Positions 9,179-17,333 of a stretch of DNA of 64,000 nucleotides are shown piece after piece. The notes beneath the pieces are model-generated. The model was not told where the DNA came from. It did no database searches and saw only the letters and a program-made list of their open reading frames with translations. Within the stretch, counting starts at the first letter, position 1. Each line of letters opens with the position of its first letter. The DNA is from Pontiellaceae bacterium B12227 (lineage in GTDB: Bacteria > Verrucomicrobiota > Kiritimatiellia > Kiritimatiellales > Pontiellaceae), in assembly GCA_029432775.1 (NCBI GenBank), contig JAROAZ010000012.1, positions 1 to 64,000 of the forward strand, given 5' to 3'. The translations under genes were made by a program, and so were the position numbers.

Positions 9179-10425
9179 ATGAGTCGCACCTTTCCGGTTA
9201 AGAGTTCCTGCATCATGCCCTGCCTGATGGCTTTCGTTTTGGACAGCTTTGTTTCCAACGCCTGGATCTCTGTATCCATGTCCGACAGCACCTCGGCGAT
9301 GGCTTGTTGTTCATCGATGGTGGGAGGCAAGTGAATCGGGAGAATACGGATTATCTTTGCTGTGTAGCTCATCTGCTTAGTTCCTTGGCAGTACTGCAAA
9401 GCCAGCTCATCGCCTCTGTAAACATAGTAGTGATAAAGATATTCGGTGAGTAATTCTGACGTTGGATAGATTGCCATACACGACTGGTTTGTCGTAGCCG
9501 GACTCCCGACTATTCCGCACGATCCTCTAGTGCCGGCAGCTTCAAGCCCCGTTATTGCGATAAGAAATGTTCCGATAGGGTGAAGTTGAAGGTTCGCCTT
9601 TTTCACAGCCTCTGCTGAAATGTGTTCGACCGTATCCGTTATCGTGTTGTAGTTGAGTTCGCCACTACTTATCCATTTAATATTGCCTTTATAAAAGTCG
9701 GGTTGGCCACGGTACGGCGTTGCTCCACTCGTACATTTGTCCGTGACCTCACCCCACGACTTGAGCTTCCACTCCCCGTCAAACCCCGGGAGGCGTTGTT
9801 TGCCGGTGAGGAGTTGCTGCATGGCACCGGTTTTGATGGCTCGTTTCTTAACGATCAGCTTCTCCAGCGATCCGACCAGCTCATCCACATCCGACAACGC
9901 CCCCGCTATCGCTTCCTGTTCGGCGAGTGTGGGAGGAATTGGAATAGGGTACGTCTTTAGTTTTTGGCTGTTGATGTTTGCTTGCCCAACGGCAACACTA
10001 AGGACTTTAGCGCTATGTTTCTTGGCAAAATTCGTGTTCATTACGTAATTAAGAAAGAAAGCATTCAATAGTGTAGCATCGACTTTTATTCGGATGAGAT
10101 AGCCTGCAAAAATTGCCGGATATTCTTCAATATAAATTGCCGTCTTCCCCACAAGATCGACCGTATTTGTTCGGTTGAATAGAACATCTCCAATGCTCAA
10201 ACTATACTTTTTTCGCTCTGCCTCGTCGTTCGTGTAAACCAGATCGCCCCAATCAATGCGTCCACCCTGAAGGTTGCCCATTCTGAGAACCGGAGTATGC
10301 CCACGTGAATTTGACTTTGCAGAAGACCCATATTCAACAGAAGAGATTAATCGACCAAGAGGCTTTACTTCCCAATCCTCGGGAATCACACCAAGCTCAG
10401 TCTGCTTATAACCAGTCTCTACCAT
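9175..10425 (-). CDS. hsdS: Type I R-M specificity subunit HsdS
   Basis: The specificity subunit has 416 residues and the usual two-half layout: target recognition domain 1, a conserved spacer, domain 2, and a second conserved spacer. The two spacers are clearly related: LPPTLAEQEAIAGALSDVDE then LLTGKQRLPGF, and LPPTIDEQQAIAEVLSDMDT then LLTGKVRL at the C-terminus. It selects the DNA site for both methylation and cleavage by binding two HsdM and two HsdR. The start overlaps the hsdM stop by 7 nt and the end overlaps the MORC-like gene by 4 nt. The recognition site cannot be read from sequence. Confidence 0.93.
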   Translation of the reverse strand: MVETGYKQTELGVIPEDWEVKPLGRLISSVEYGSSAKSNSRGHTPVLRMGNLQGGRIDWGDLVYTNDEAERKKYSLSIGDVLFNRTNTVDLVGKTAIYIEEYPAIFAGYLIRIKVDATLLNAFFLNYVMNTNFAKKHSAKVLSVAVGQANINSQKLKTYPIPIPPTLAEQEAIAGALSDVDELVGSLEKLIVKKRAIKTGAMQQLLTGKQRLPGFDGEWKLKSWGEVTDKCTSGATPYRGQPDFYKGNIKWISSGELNYNTITDTVEHISAEAVKKANLQLHPIGTFLIAITGLEAAGTRGSCGIVGSPATTNQSCMAIYPTSELLTEYLYHYYVYRGDELALQYCQGTKQMSYTAKIIRILPIHLPPTIDEQQAIAEVLSDMDTEIQALETKLSKTKAIRQGMMQELLTGKVRLI

Positions 10426-12854
10426 GACAGTCCCATGATTTTGAGGTGGGCATCAACCTGACCGGACAGCTTGGCCATGGACTCGGAGAGCGTTGGCAGC
10501 GGATCGGCATAGCGGGTTTCCAGGGTTTGGATACGGGTGGCAAGTTGCTGAGTGACCCGCTCGATCTCGGCTTGGATTGCCGACAAGATCGTAAACAACC
10601 ATTTATCATCGACCGTCAGCGTCTTGATTTCGTCCTCGTTCAGCTTGGGGTATTTCGCAAAGACGGCTTCATCGAGTTTGGCCTGCGCTGCCTTGACGGC
10701 CTTACCTGCGGCAGAGTCGGCGTCGATCAGCTTCTGGCATTGCTTCAGCACAGCCAGCTCGTCCTTAGCTTGGGCGTCGCCTTTGATCTCTTTGATGCGG
10801 GCTTTGAGTGATGCCCCAGTAATCTTGCCCTTGTCATTTTTGGCATCCTCGATCAGTCCCTCTTCACCGCTGTGCTCTTCGATGAAGGCTTCCAAGGTTT
10901 GGACGGCGGAATCCTTTTCCGCCTGCAAGCGATCCACCTCAGCCTGCTCTTCAGAAAAATACCGGGCAACGATCAGCGACGGGGGAATGAGGTCGGACTT
11001 ATATTTTTGTTTGCCAATCACCAAGTCGGGCGTCTCTTTGAGCTTTTCGCCCTTCTTGGCCACCAGTTCACGCAGTACGTTACCGGCCTTCCAACCGTCT
11101 TGGGTGACGACATAGACATCGTCCTGCATGGTTTCGTCCCAATAGTCCATCAGCAGCTGGTAGACGTCGTAACGGCTGACCAGATCAGCCTTGGCAAAGC
11201 CCGTCAGCAGGCTTTCGGAAAGTTCATGAATTAGCGCCTTAACGTTGTTGCCAACACTCAACCCTTTGAGCTGCCCTTCGTGTGCCTTTTTCCAGGCATT
11301 GGAAAGCTTGCCGGAACGTTCGGCAAAGGCGGTAAACTCGGGATGGTTGAGAATGGTGGATTTTACCTGTGCGGTGGCTACCTTGCAGTCGCTGTAGCCT
11401 TTCCGAGCACTGGAAGAAAATAGATCGTTCCGTAGAGTCGGGAACACCTTCCAATAGGCTCCGAGCGCATCGATGTCGGAGTTTGGAATGCCGCCGTTGA
11501 GGTGGGCGGTCAGGTCGTGCAGATCCTCGGGATCGCTGGAGTCGATGTAGCGGGGAATGTTGAGGTTAAAGTCGTTCTTCTCAATCTCGGCAAACGAGAC
11601 CATGCGGGCAAAGCCATCCTGTTCGAGCTGTTTGGTGAAAGTATCGACAATCTTATGGATGTCCTGATGCCGCAGACGGTTTTTGTTGCCGTCCTTGATG
11701 AAACCCTTGCTGGCATCGACCATAAAGATGCCTTTGCGACTGTGGGCGTTTTCTTTATCGAGCACAATGATGCAAGCGGGGATGCCGGTGCCGTAGAACA
11801 GGTTGGCGGGCAGACCGATGATGCCCTTGATGTAACCCTGCCGGATCAGGCTACGCCGGATCGAAGCTTCGGCATTGCCCCGGAACAGAACACCGTGGGG
11901 TAGAATCACCGCACCCTTACCGGTGCTCTTGAGTGATTTCAGGATATGCAGCAAAAAGGCATAGTCGCCGTTCTTGTCGGGTGGGGTGCCATATTCAAAG
12001 CGTCCGAACGGGTCGTTGTTCACATCCACCCCGTTGCTCCACGACTTGTAGGAGAACGGCGGGTTGGCTACGGAAAAGTCAAAGGTTTGCAGATTGCCGG
12101 CTTTGTCTTTCCAATAGGGGGAAGAGAGCGTGTTGTCCTTCCAGATCTCGGCACTGGCATTATCGTGCAGAATCATGTTCATGCGGGCCAACGCAGCAGT
12201 AGCCACATCGTTTTCCTGCCCGCAGATGCTCAAACCCCGTGGTGCTTCGTCGCATGCTTTCAGCAGCAATGATCCTGAACCACATGTCGGGTCATAGATC
12301 GTCATGTCCTGCGGGGTGTCTTTGGTGATGCCCACCACCTTGGCCAGAATGCGGGAGACTTCGGACGGGGTGTAGAACTGCCCCTTGCTCTTGCCCGACT
12401 CCGTGGCAAAGTGGCGCATCAAGTATTCGTAGGCATCGCCCAGCAGATCGTCGCCCTCGGCCCGGTTGGCGCTCAGGTCCATTCCATCGAAGATGGCCAC
12501 CAGCTTCGAGAGCCGGTCTACCATGTCCTTGCCCTTGCCGAGCTTTTCCTCGTCGTTGAAGTCGGCTACATCGATCACGCCCTTCAGATCGTTCTCTTCG
12601 GCCAGCTTGCCGATAATCTTGTTGATCTTGTCGCCGATCTCCTTGTCGCCCTTCAGGGCCACCATGTCGGCGTAGGAACCGCCTTCCGGCACATCGATCA
12701 GGGCATTGGGGTCACCGGCCGCCTTGTCGGAAACATACTTCACAAACAGGAAGGTCAGGACATAATCCTTATACTGCGAGGCATCCATTCCGCCCCGTAA
12801 TTCATCGCAGCTCTTCCACAACGAGCTGTACAGCTCACTCTTCTTAATCGCCAT
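10419..12854 (-). CDS. hsdM: Type I R-M adenine methyltransferase HsdM, long form
   Basis: This N6-adenine methyltransferase subunit has a helical N-terminal domain and then KGQFYTP (157-163), the SAM-binding motif DPTCGSG (188-194) and the catalytic NPPF (264-267). At 811 residues it is about 300 longer than the usual form. The extra C-terminal part is helical and charged, with coiled-coil stretches such as AEVDRLQAEKDSAVQTLEAF. It is the first gene of the operon, with a plausible promoter at 12895-12923 and GGGGTGG about 13 nt before the ATG. It contains the only exact copy of the dispersed palindrome left of the tRNA, at 11290-11304. Confidence 0.93.
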   Translation of the reverse strand: MAIKKSELYSSLWKSCDELRGGMDASQYKDYVLTFLFVKYVSDKAAGDPNALIDVPEGGSYADMVALKGDKEIGDKINKIIGKLAEENDLKGVIDVADFNDEEKLGKGKDMVDRLSKLVAIFDGMDLSANRAEGDDLLGDAYEYLMRHFATESGKSKGQFYTPSEVSRILAKVVGITKDTPQDMTIYDPTCGSGSLLLKACDEAPRGLSICGQENDVATAALARMNMILHDNASAEIWKDNTLSSPYWKDKAGNLQTFDFSVANPPFSYKSWSNGVDVNNDPFGRFEYGTPPDKNGDYAFLLHILKSLKSTGKGAVILPHGVLFRGNAEASIRRSLIRQGYIKGIIGLPANLFYGTGIPACIIVLDKENAHSRKGIFMVDASKGFIKDGNKNRLRHQDIHKIVDTFTKQLEQDGFARMVSFAEIEKNDFNLNIPRYIDSSDPEDLHDLTAHLNGGIPNSDIDALGAYWKVFPTLRNDLFSSSARKGYSDCKVATAQVKSTILNHPEFTAFAERSGKLSNAWKKAHEGQLKGLSVGNNVKALIHELSESLLTGFAKADLVSRYDVYQLLMDYWDETMQDDVYVVTQDGWKAGNVLRELVAKKGEKLKETPDLVIGKQKYKSDLIPPSLIVARYFSEEQAEVDRLQAEKDSAVQTLEAFIEEHSGEEGLIEDAKNDKGKITGASLKARIKEIKGDAQAKDELAVLKQCQKLIDADSAAGKAVKAAQAKLDEAVFAKYPKLNEDEIKTLTVDDKWLFTILSAIQAEIERVTQQLATRIQTLETRYADPLPTLSESMAKLSGQVDAHLKIMGLSW
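11290..11304. repeat. Dispersed palindrome TTCCARNNNYTGGAA, inside hsdM
   Basis: TTCCAGGCATTGGAA, the same word (either strand) as at 57429 and 63795. On the coding strand it encodes SNAWK, so it may be chance. Confidence 0.4.
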
Positions 12855-12894
12855 CTAAGTCCACCCCGGTGTTATGCACGTATATAATCAAAAC

Positions 12895-12923
12895 AGCATA
12901 GAATTCACTAAGACTTTCAGCAA
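12895..12923 (-). promoter_or_regulatory. Probable sigma70 promoter of the defence operon
   Basis: On the minus strand, TTGCTG and TATGCT are separated by 17 bp, placing a start about 30-35 nt before the hsdM ATG. The match is by eye only. A competing TATATA lies closer to the gene. Confidence 0.35.
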
Positions 12924-13348
12924 GCTCAACCCAATGAAAGATCGCTTCCTCCAAAGCCCCTCACACCACCGTCAGCAGCCTAGAACACAACGGGGTGGCT
13001 AGCGATGGGCGGAGACGATGGTCAACTGAAGTTTGTAACGGTGTAGCAAAGATTCCCAACTGACTTTGTAACGTAAGTGAAATGAGTCTGGATCACTGTT
13101 CCAAACTAGAACAAGCGTCTATGCCTCTGAGAGCTGCGAGAATGGACCACAGCCGCTTTGTATTCCGGGGAAGGTCATTAATCGTCTGAGGGCACCCGGA
13201 GCCGGAGAGGGTGTGTTTACGCTGCGATTCTAAAATGCCTTCAGGATCTAGACGATCCGGGGCGATGGCATTATCGCCTAGATCATCTCTAGATGGGTTA
13301 CTGGATGAAATATTGGGTGACTAAAAAGGGTCGCTAAGTCCTATAATA

Positions 13349-13370
13349 CTATCTCTCAATAGAGAGATAG
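13349..13370. repeat. Perfect 9-bp hairpin
   Basis: CTATCTCTC and GAGAGATAG flank the loop AATA. No T-run follows on either strand, so an operator or RNA structure is more likely than a terminator. Confidence 0.55.
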
Positions 13371-13561
13371 CATACTATTCTTATCTTCTGAACTGAGTAT
13401 AGGAAGAGATATGGACTGAGTCTGTGCCATGCCTGAACTCCAATAACCTTGAATTGATCTACAATAATACAACGTGCTCTTTCCGTCTAAACCCAAACTT
13501 AGTTGGCTCTATCAATAAACGAGGTGTCCTTGCCGACTTTTGGCCTGGTGCTGCGATATGC

Positions 13562-13578
13562 TTGGAACGGCGTTCCAA
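13562..13578. repeat. Island palindrome copy 3
   Basis: TTGGAACGGCGTTCCAA, identical over 17 bp to 1350-1366 although 12 kb away. It is intergenic. Confidence 0.7.
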
Positions 13579-13597
13579 AAGGTGTAAGACACAAAGA

Positions 13598-13646
13598 AGC
13601 CCCTCCGCTGAGCCAAGAAGGGTAAAACGCTCAGGGAGGAGGGGCT
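13598..13646 (-). terminator. Long stem-loop after the SUFU-domain gene
   Basis: The outer stem AGCCCCTCC/GGAGGGGCT continues as CTGAGC/GCTCAG with a 3-nt bulge. It starts 28 bp past the stop codon of the minus-strand SUFU gene. There is only a weak T-rich tail on that strand, so it is a terminator-like or RNA-stabilising structure. Confidence 0.45.
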
Positions 13647-13673
13647 ACCCCTTGTAATGATGCAGCGTTGCGC

Positions 13674-14378
13674 CTAGAAGATACTGCTCCGCTTAACATC
13701 CAGAGGCCCGTTCAGATTATTCTTAATGAACAATTTCTCCAGCTGTGAGCGCTCCCCGCTGCTTTTCACCTTCTCGATCTCTGCTTTATGGAGAGGCAGT
13801 AGGTTGTAGAAGAAAATCTCCATTTGAAAGTTGAAGTTCAAACATTCAAGGTCAGGGCATTCTCCAAGATCGCCCGTCAGCATGCATCCGGCAAACTCTG
13901 TTTCACCCATGCAGCCTTCTGCTTCCCCGGCACACTCCATGTATGATCCCCTGCCGATCCACTTCTTGCGCAGGTGGGGATATCTAGCCATGAAAAGCAA
14001 CCAGGCTACCGGCCAGTTCCATTTGTGTTCCTGTAGAGAATGACCATCAAGCTTCCAGTCAGTCGGGAGATGTATATACAGCTCTGCCCACATGTGCGTA
14101 GGGAAGCCAGTACTAGGCATCGGCTGGAAGCTCATGCCTGACGTAACTAATGTATAATACTCGTGCCTGGGCGTCGGGGAGACAACCAGGACATCAGTGA
14201 ATATTGAGTGCTCATCAGCTTCGTGTATTACTTTTTCAATCGGCCCTCTGAATGCTTCAACGTGCGCTTTGACCAGCTGCAAAGGCATTGTCTCCTTTGA
14301 AGCCGGTATACAGTCATAATATTCTTTCGAGGTGACTACATTGAATTCATCGATAGTGGGAATAACTTTTGTTTTCAT
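13674..14378 (-). CDS. Suppressor-of-fused (SUFU) domain protein
   Basis: The 234-residue product matches the bacterial SUFU family: DVLVVSPTPRHEYYTLVTSGMS (about 62-83) gives the conserved TLVTSGM, followed by AELYIHLP and the WNWPVAWLLFMARYPH segment. Bacterial SUFU proteins are often found as immunity proteins of polymorphic toxins, or near them, but no toxin gene is visible here. It is a single-gene unit: the palindrome TTGGAATGCCGTTCCAA sits 15 bp before the start codon and a long stem-loop follows. A cluster of Cys around CAGEAEGCMGETEFAGC (residues 150-166) is unusual and could bind metal. Partner and function are unknown. Confidence 0.75.
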   Translation of the reverse strand: MKTKVIPTIDEFNVVTSKEYYDCIPASKETMPLQLVKAHVEAFRGPIEKVIHEADEHSIFTDVLVVSPTPRHEYYTLVTSGMSFQPMPSTGFPTHMWAELYIHLPTDWKLDGHSLQEHKWNWPVAWLLFMARYPHLRKKWIGRGSYMECAGEAEGCMGETEFAGCMLTGDLGECPDLECLNFNFQMEIFFYNLLPLHKAEIEKVKSSGERSQLEKLFIKNNLNGPLDVKRSSIF

Positions 14379-14392
14379 AGTGTTTTCCTTTT

Positions 14393-14409
14393 TTGGAATG
14401 CCGTTCCAA
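14393..14409. repeat. Island palindrome copy 4, in the SUFU gene leader
   Basis: TTGGAATGCCGTTCCAA, one base pair changed from the other copies. It lies between the SUFU gene start and the hairpin at 14415, where an operator would be expected. Confidence 0.65.
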
Positions 14410-14414
14410 AGTTT

Positions 14415-14442
14415 CCCCTCCAGGAACGAATTCCCGGAGGGG
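14415..14442 (-). terminator. Strong hairpin after the 338-residue gene
   Basis: CCCCTCC-A-GGAA-loop-TTCC-C-GGAGGGG forms an 11-bp stem with one internal mismatch, 15 bp past the stop of the minus-strand gene. No T-run follows, so intrinsic termination is uncertain. Confidence 0.5.
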
Positions 14443-14456
14443 CACTTGGGTATCAG

Positions 14457-15473
14457 CTAGTCTTCGAAATAAAGCCGGGTCATTTTTGTATTCTTTGCCC
14501 ATTCTTCATTCAGCAGCTCAATCTGTTCGGCGTTGACCTCGTAGTGTTGAGTATATTGCACTTTGGTTTCCTCGTCCTCTGAATCGAGGGCATCTGCCGC
14601 ATGTTTACGATAGTTTTCCTTCATGTCCGACAAGAGCTTGTCCATGTCCTTTTGGATACGAGTCATGAACTCCAAAGGGGACTCTTTTTTCGTGCGGGAT
14701 CCTCCACGTTTTTCTTCCTTTTTCTCCGGCGGGTGAAGCTCTTTGACCTTTGCCTTGATCATAGTCTGCTTAAGACTTCCATTCGACACCTCTTGGAGGA
14801 TCAAATCCCGGTTGTCATTCGTTACATCGTTAGTGCACAACGACAAAGCATTCCGATAACTCATACCGATACGAACGGCCAGTTCCAGCCGTTCTTTGGA
14901 GAATTTCTGCCGGAACTTAAGAGCCTTGCGAAGGGTGGCGGAGCTGAGTTCACTCAGTTGACCATAAGAGGCTTCCCGAACATATTTTGCAAACTCTTCC
15001 AATGCAGCAGAAATGCTTTTGGGCTTATGCTTTTCAATGTAGGCAAGGAAACGGTCTCCTGTGTGCCAAGAGGCCTTCAGCCCGTCATTCTGGTGGTTCA
15101 TGAGCACTACGCACACATCCCAGACCGTGTTGTCATCTTCTGCATCACCAGTCACGGCGGCGAATGGCTTTTCCAACATTTCATACTCAACGTTCTCCAA
15201 TACTGTAACGTTGGTCTCCTGAGCTGCCTCGGCAGTCGTAGGTGTTCCTGCTTCTGCTTCCTGCGCTCCCGCATCCAGCATCTCGAATTCACCGTCCACA
15301 ATTTCGTCGGCAGGAGCCGGGGCCGCTTCCGTGGCCTGAGAGACCTCCTCGGGGGAAGGGGCTACCGCTTCTGCGGTCGTGGTTGCTCCCGCATCCTTAG
15401 CTTCTGCTTCAGCATCTTTCGATGCCACACCAGCAGCCGAGGCTGCTCCAACTTTCTCATCAATTGTACTCAT
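14457..15473 (-). CDS. Unrecognised protein: disordered acidic N-terminus, helical C-terminus
   Basis: I do not recognise this 338-residue protein. Residues 1-100 are low-complexity Ala/Glu/Thr and carry a short motif twice, GEFEMLD and VEYEMLE, which looks like a linear binding motif. Residues 110-240 are helical. WHTGDRF, YGQLSELSSATLR and KFRQKFS vaguely resemble the DUF1016 N-terminal pattern, but this is weak. A basic patch (KKEEKRGGSRTKKE) precedes a C-terminal helical region. The start is supported by a strong AAGGAGGT. It lies downstream of the 517-residue gene on the same strand, about 200 nt away, and both have disordered linkers, so they may act together. Confidence 0.7.
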   Translation of the reverse strand: MSTIDEKVGAASAAGVASKDAEAEAKDAGATTTAEAVAPSPEEVSQATEAAPAPADEIVDGEFEMLDAGAQEAEAGTPTTAEAAQETNVTVLENVEYEMLEKPFAAVTGDAEDDNTVWDVCVVLMNHQNDGLKASWHTGDRFLAYIEKHKPKSISAALEEFAKYVREASYGQLSELSSATLRKALKFRQKFSKERLELAVRIGMSYRNALSLCTNDVTNDNRDLILQEVSNGSLKQTMIKAKVKELHPPEKKEEKRGGSRTKKESPLEFMTRIQKDMDKLLSDMKENYRKHAADALDSEDEETKVQYTQHYEVNAEQIELLNEEWAKNTKMTRLYFED

Positions 15474-15571
15474 TTGAGTACCTCCTTACTTAGGAGTTAT
15501 CCGAACGAACATCACCACTCGGTGAACACTGTTTCGCTTGGTTGATGAGGAATCTGGCAGATGTTTTTAGG

Positions 15572-15586
15572 GTCGCAAGATGCGAC
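15572..15586. promoter_or_regulatory. Palindrome in the gap between the two unrecognised genes
   Basis: GTCGCAAGATGCGAC is a 6-bp perfect inverted repeat around AGA. It lies in the 205-bp gap before the 338-residue gene, which also has TATTAT-like sequence on the minus strand. A regulator site is possible; nothing else is seen in the gap. Confidence 0.35.
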
Positions 15587-15678
15587 GGTTTGTGGTGGGT
15601 GTCGCTGTAGCAAAGCTCACAAAATAAACATAATACACCGAAATGTTGTTTTGTGTGGTGGGTTGTGGATTTGTGTTT

Positions 15679-17232
15679 TTAGGACAGTATAAATTCCCAA
15701 GAGCCTTTGTTGTCTTCCCGTTGCATATAGTGGTAGTGGTAGACGCTGTCGTGGAATGGGAAAAGGTCGGAGTCATCTCGTTGGATATTCCGGCAGGCTC
15801 TTTGACGACTCAGCTTTTTGTCGTCCGCCCGCAATTTGTCTACACGCTTAAAGAAGTCTGCATAATGAGAAGCCAAACAAAGTAATTTCTCAAAATCCTT
15901 CATGTGATTTGCGGTAGTTAATTTCTTGCAGAGCTGTATGACCACTTTTGCAGTTTCTTCCGGGTGAATAGTAGCTGGAATGCCGTTACGATGAGCCTTG
16001 TATTCCGCATAGAAGAATTTTCTAGCGTCACGCATCTCTAGGTATGATCTTCGATGCCTGATTTGCCCCGGAGTTAACTCTCGGTCGCTCTTCTCAATCG
16101 CACTGATTATGGCTCCGGGGTTAGCGGTTGGGTGTTTCCTGTGATGCTTATCATACCTTTTGTAGAAGTCGGCAAGGGTAGCCTCAAATTGTCCCCACGA
16201 GCGCAGTGTGCCGGGACCCATGCAGCGCTTTATTAATTCCTTCGTAGTTGCGTCAAAAAGGGATGGCGAAGAATGGGCTTCAGGAGAGTGTGATGCCGAC
16301 CTTGCAGACTCTTCTCCTTGAGCACCGGATGATTCTGCGTTTGTAGAGTTTTCGTTGCCTGGGGTGTCTACTGCGGTTGCGCTTTTGTAATTGGGATTAG
16401 ACGCTGTTAGTAGTTTTTCCACTTCTGCGGGGCCAGCGGTTAGGCATGGTTCAAGGCGTAAACATAGCAACATGTCATCCTCATCCGTATATACTGGCGG
16501 AGGTAAGACTCTGATACTACCTGTAGAGTCTTCTACTTTCCCTGATAGCATGAGATTAAGCTTTAGATTGTTTTTAATAGGACAGGAAAGTTCAATCTTG
16601 GTGTCTAAAAGTGCACTTAACCATTCATAAAGAGAGTTGTCGTGAACGATGTCTACCCTGTCCAAATATTTTTTCCCTTCTGACGAGATTATCCTTGGGA
16701 GAGAATATTTATCTCGAATTAGTAGAGTTTTTAATGAGTCTATATCTTTACCTGAAGAATAGATGTAATGTCCGTACTCAGAAAGCAGGGTCCAAGGATA
16801 TTCGACTGTAGAATGAGTATTTTGAGTTTCTAGCAATGTAGCATGATTGTAATAGTCGTTAGGGTAAGTGTTTATGTTCCACGGGTAGGGGCAAAGAGCG
16901 TAGGTGCCACTTAGTATAACGATGTCAGTTCCGGATGAGGCAGATGCTACTAATACGTGGAATTTACGAATTGCCAAGCGGGCAACTTTTTGCGTTAGTT
17001 CATGCTCTGAGCCGGAATATTCATCATGCCGAGATAGCACTTCATTATAGGCATCTGGTTCAGCCTTCAGAGTTAAGAAGTCCGTGGTTGCGTCTATGAT
17101 TATTAGATCATATTTTTTTTCTACGCTAAAGTTGGCGAGGGAAACTACGTCGTCAGCTAAGTGTTCGATCCCTTCGTACTCACCTTTTGGCTTCTTTCCA
17201 ACTACCAAAACCCTTTCGTGGTGTGGAATCAT
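15679..17232 (-). CDS. Unrecognised two-domain protein with Rossmann-like N-terminus
   Basis: I do not recognise this 517-residue protein. The first 280 residues look like an alpha/beta domain: RVLVVGKK is followed by KYDLIIIDATT (about 40-50), the pattern of a Rossmann or receiver-like sheet, then HVLVASASSGTDIVILSG. Residues 281-340 form a Ser/Ala/Glu-rich linker. The last 175 residues are helical and very basic, rich in Lys, Arg and His, and may bind nucleic acid. The start follows GAGGATAAG and overlaps a 34-codon upstream ORF in ATGA fashion. The gene is visibly AT-rich compared with the core genes to the right, suggesting horizontal origin. Confidence 0.7.
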   Translation of the reverse strand: MIPHHERVLVVGKKPKGEYEGIEHLADDVVSLANFSVEKKYDLIIIDATTDFLTLKAEPDAYNEVLSRHDEYSGSEHELTQKVARLAIRKFHVLVASASSGTDIVILSGTYALCPYPWNINTYPNDYYNHATLLETQNTHSTVEYPWTLLSEYGHYIYSSGKDIDSLKTLLIRDKYSLPRIISSEGKKYLDRVDIVHDNSLYEWLSALLDTKIELSCPIKNNLKLNLMLSGKVEDSTGSIRVLPPPVYTDEDDMLLCLRLEPCLTAGPAEVEKLLTASNPNYKSATAVDTPGNENSTNAESSGAQGEESARSASHSPEAHSSPSLFDATTKELIKRCMGPGTLRSWGQFEATLADFYKRYDKHHRKHPTANPGAIISAIEKSDRELTPGQIRHRRSYLEMRDARKFFYAEYKAHRNGIPATIHPEETAKVVIQLCKKLTTANHMKDFEKLLCLASHYADFFKRVDKLRADDKKLSRQRACRNIQRDDSDLFPFHDSVYHYHYMQREDNKGSWEFILS

Positions 17233-17333
17233 ATTTTTCTTATCCTCATGACGACATATTCCTCATTTATCTGGTTGTAGCGATAGTTGACAACCTTATG
17301 TGAAGCCTCAAAGCTCAGTTTTAATTTGATCAT
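17229..17333 (-). CDS. Small ORF overlapping the start of the 517-residue gene
   Basis: A 34-residue reading frame (MIKLKLSFEASHKVV to RIRKI) ends with a TGA that overlaps the ATG of the next gene, the arrangement expected for translational coupling. Its own ribosome site is poor. It could be a leader peptide or chance. I recognise no family. Confidence 0.3.
   Translation of the reverse strand: MIKLKLSFEASHKVVNYRYNQINEEYVVMRIRKI

Larger units (their letters stand above)
12960..13673. other. Gene-poor repeat-bearing intergenic stretch
   Basis: No convincing gene is present in about 700 bp. The stretch holds an imperfect direct repeat (CAACTGAAGTTTGTAACG at 13023 and CAACTGACTTTGTAACG at 13057), a half copy of the island palindrome near 13098, the perfect hairpin at 13349, a full palindrome at 13562 and the stem at 13598. 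It looks like decayed mobile-element or regulatory DNA. A 77-codon frame at 13424-13657 runs through the palindrome and the stem and is probably not coding. Confidence 0.5.

Noticed and set aside
9253..10530. Near matches of the dispersed palindrome in hsdS and hsdM (TTCCAACGCCTGGAT, TTCCAGGGTTTGGAT)
   Set aside because: Both encode IQxLE in coiled coils, where codon choice alone gives this pattern, and the last base breaks the palindrome.
13424..13657. 77-codon plus-strand reading frame
   Set aside because: It runs through the island palindrome and the long stem-loop, has no ribosome site and no protein-like pattern.
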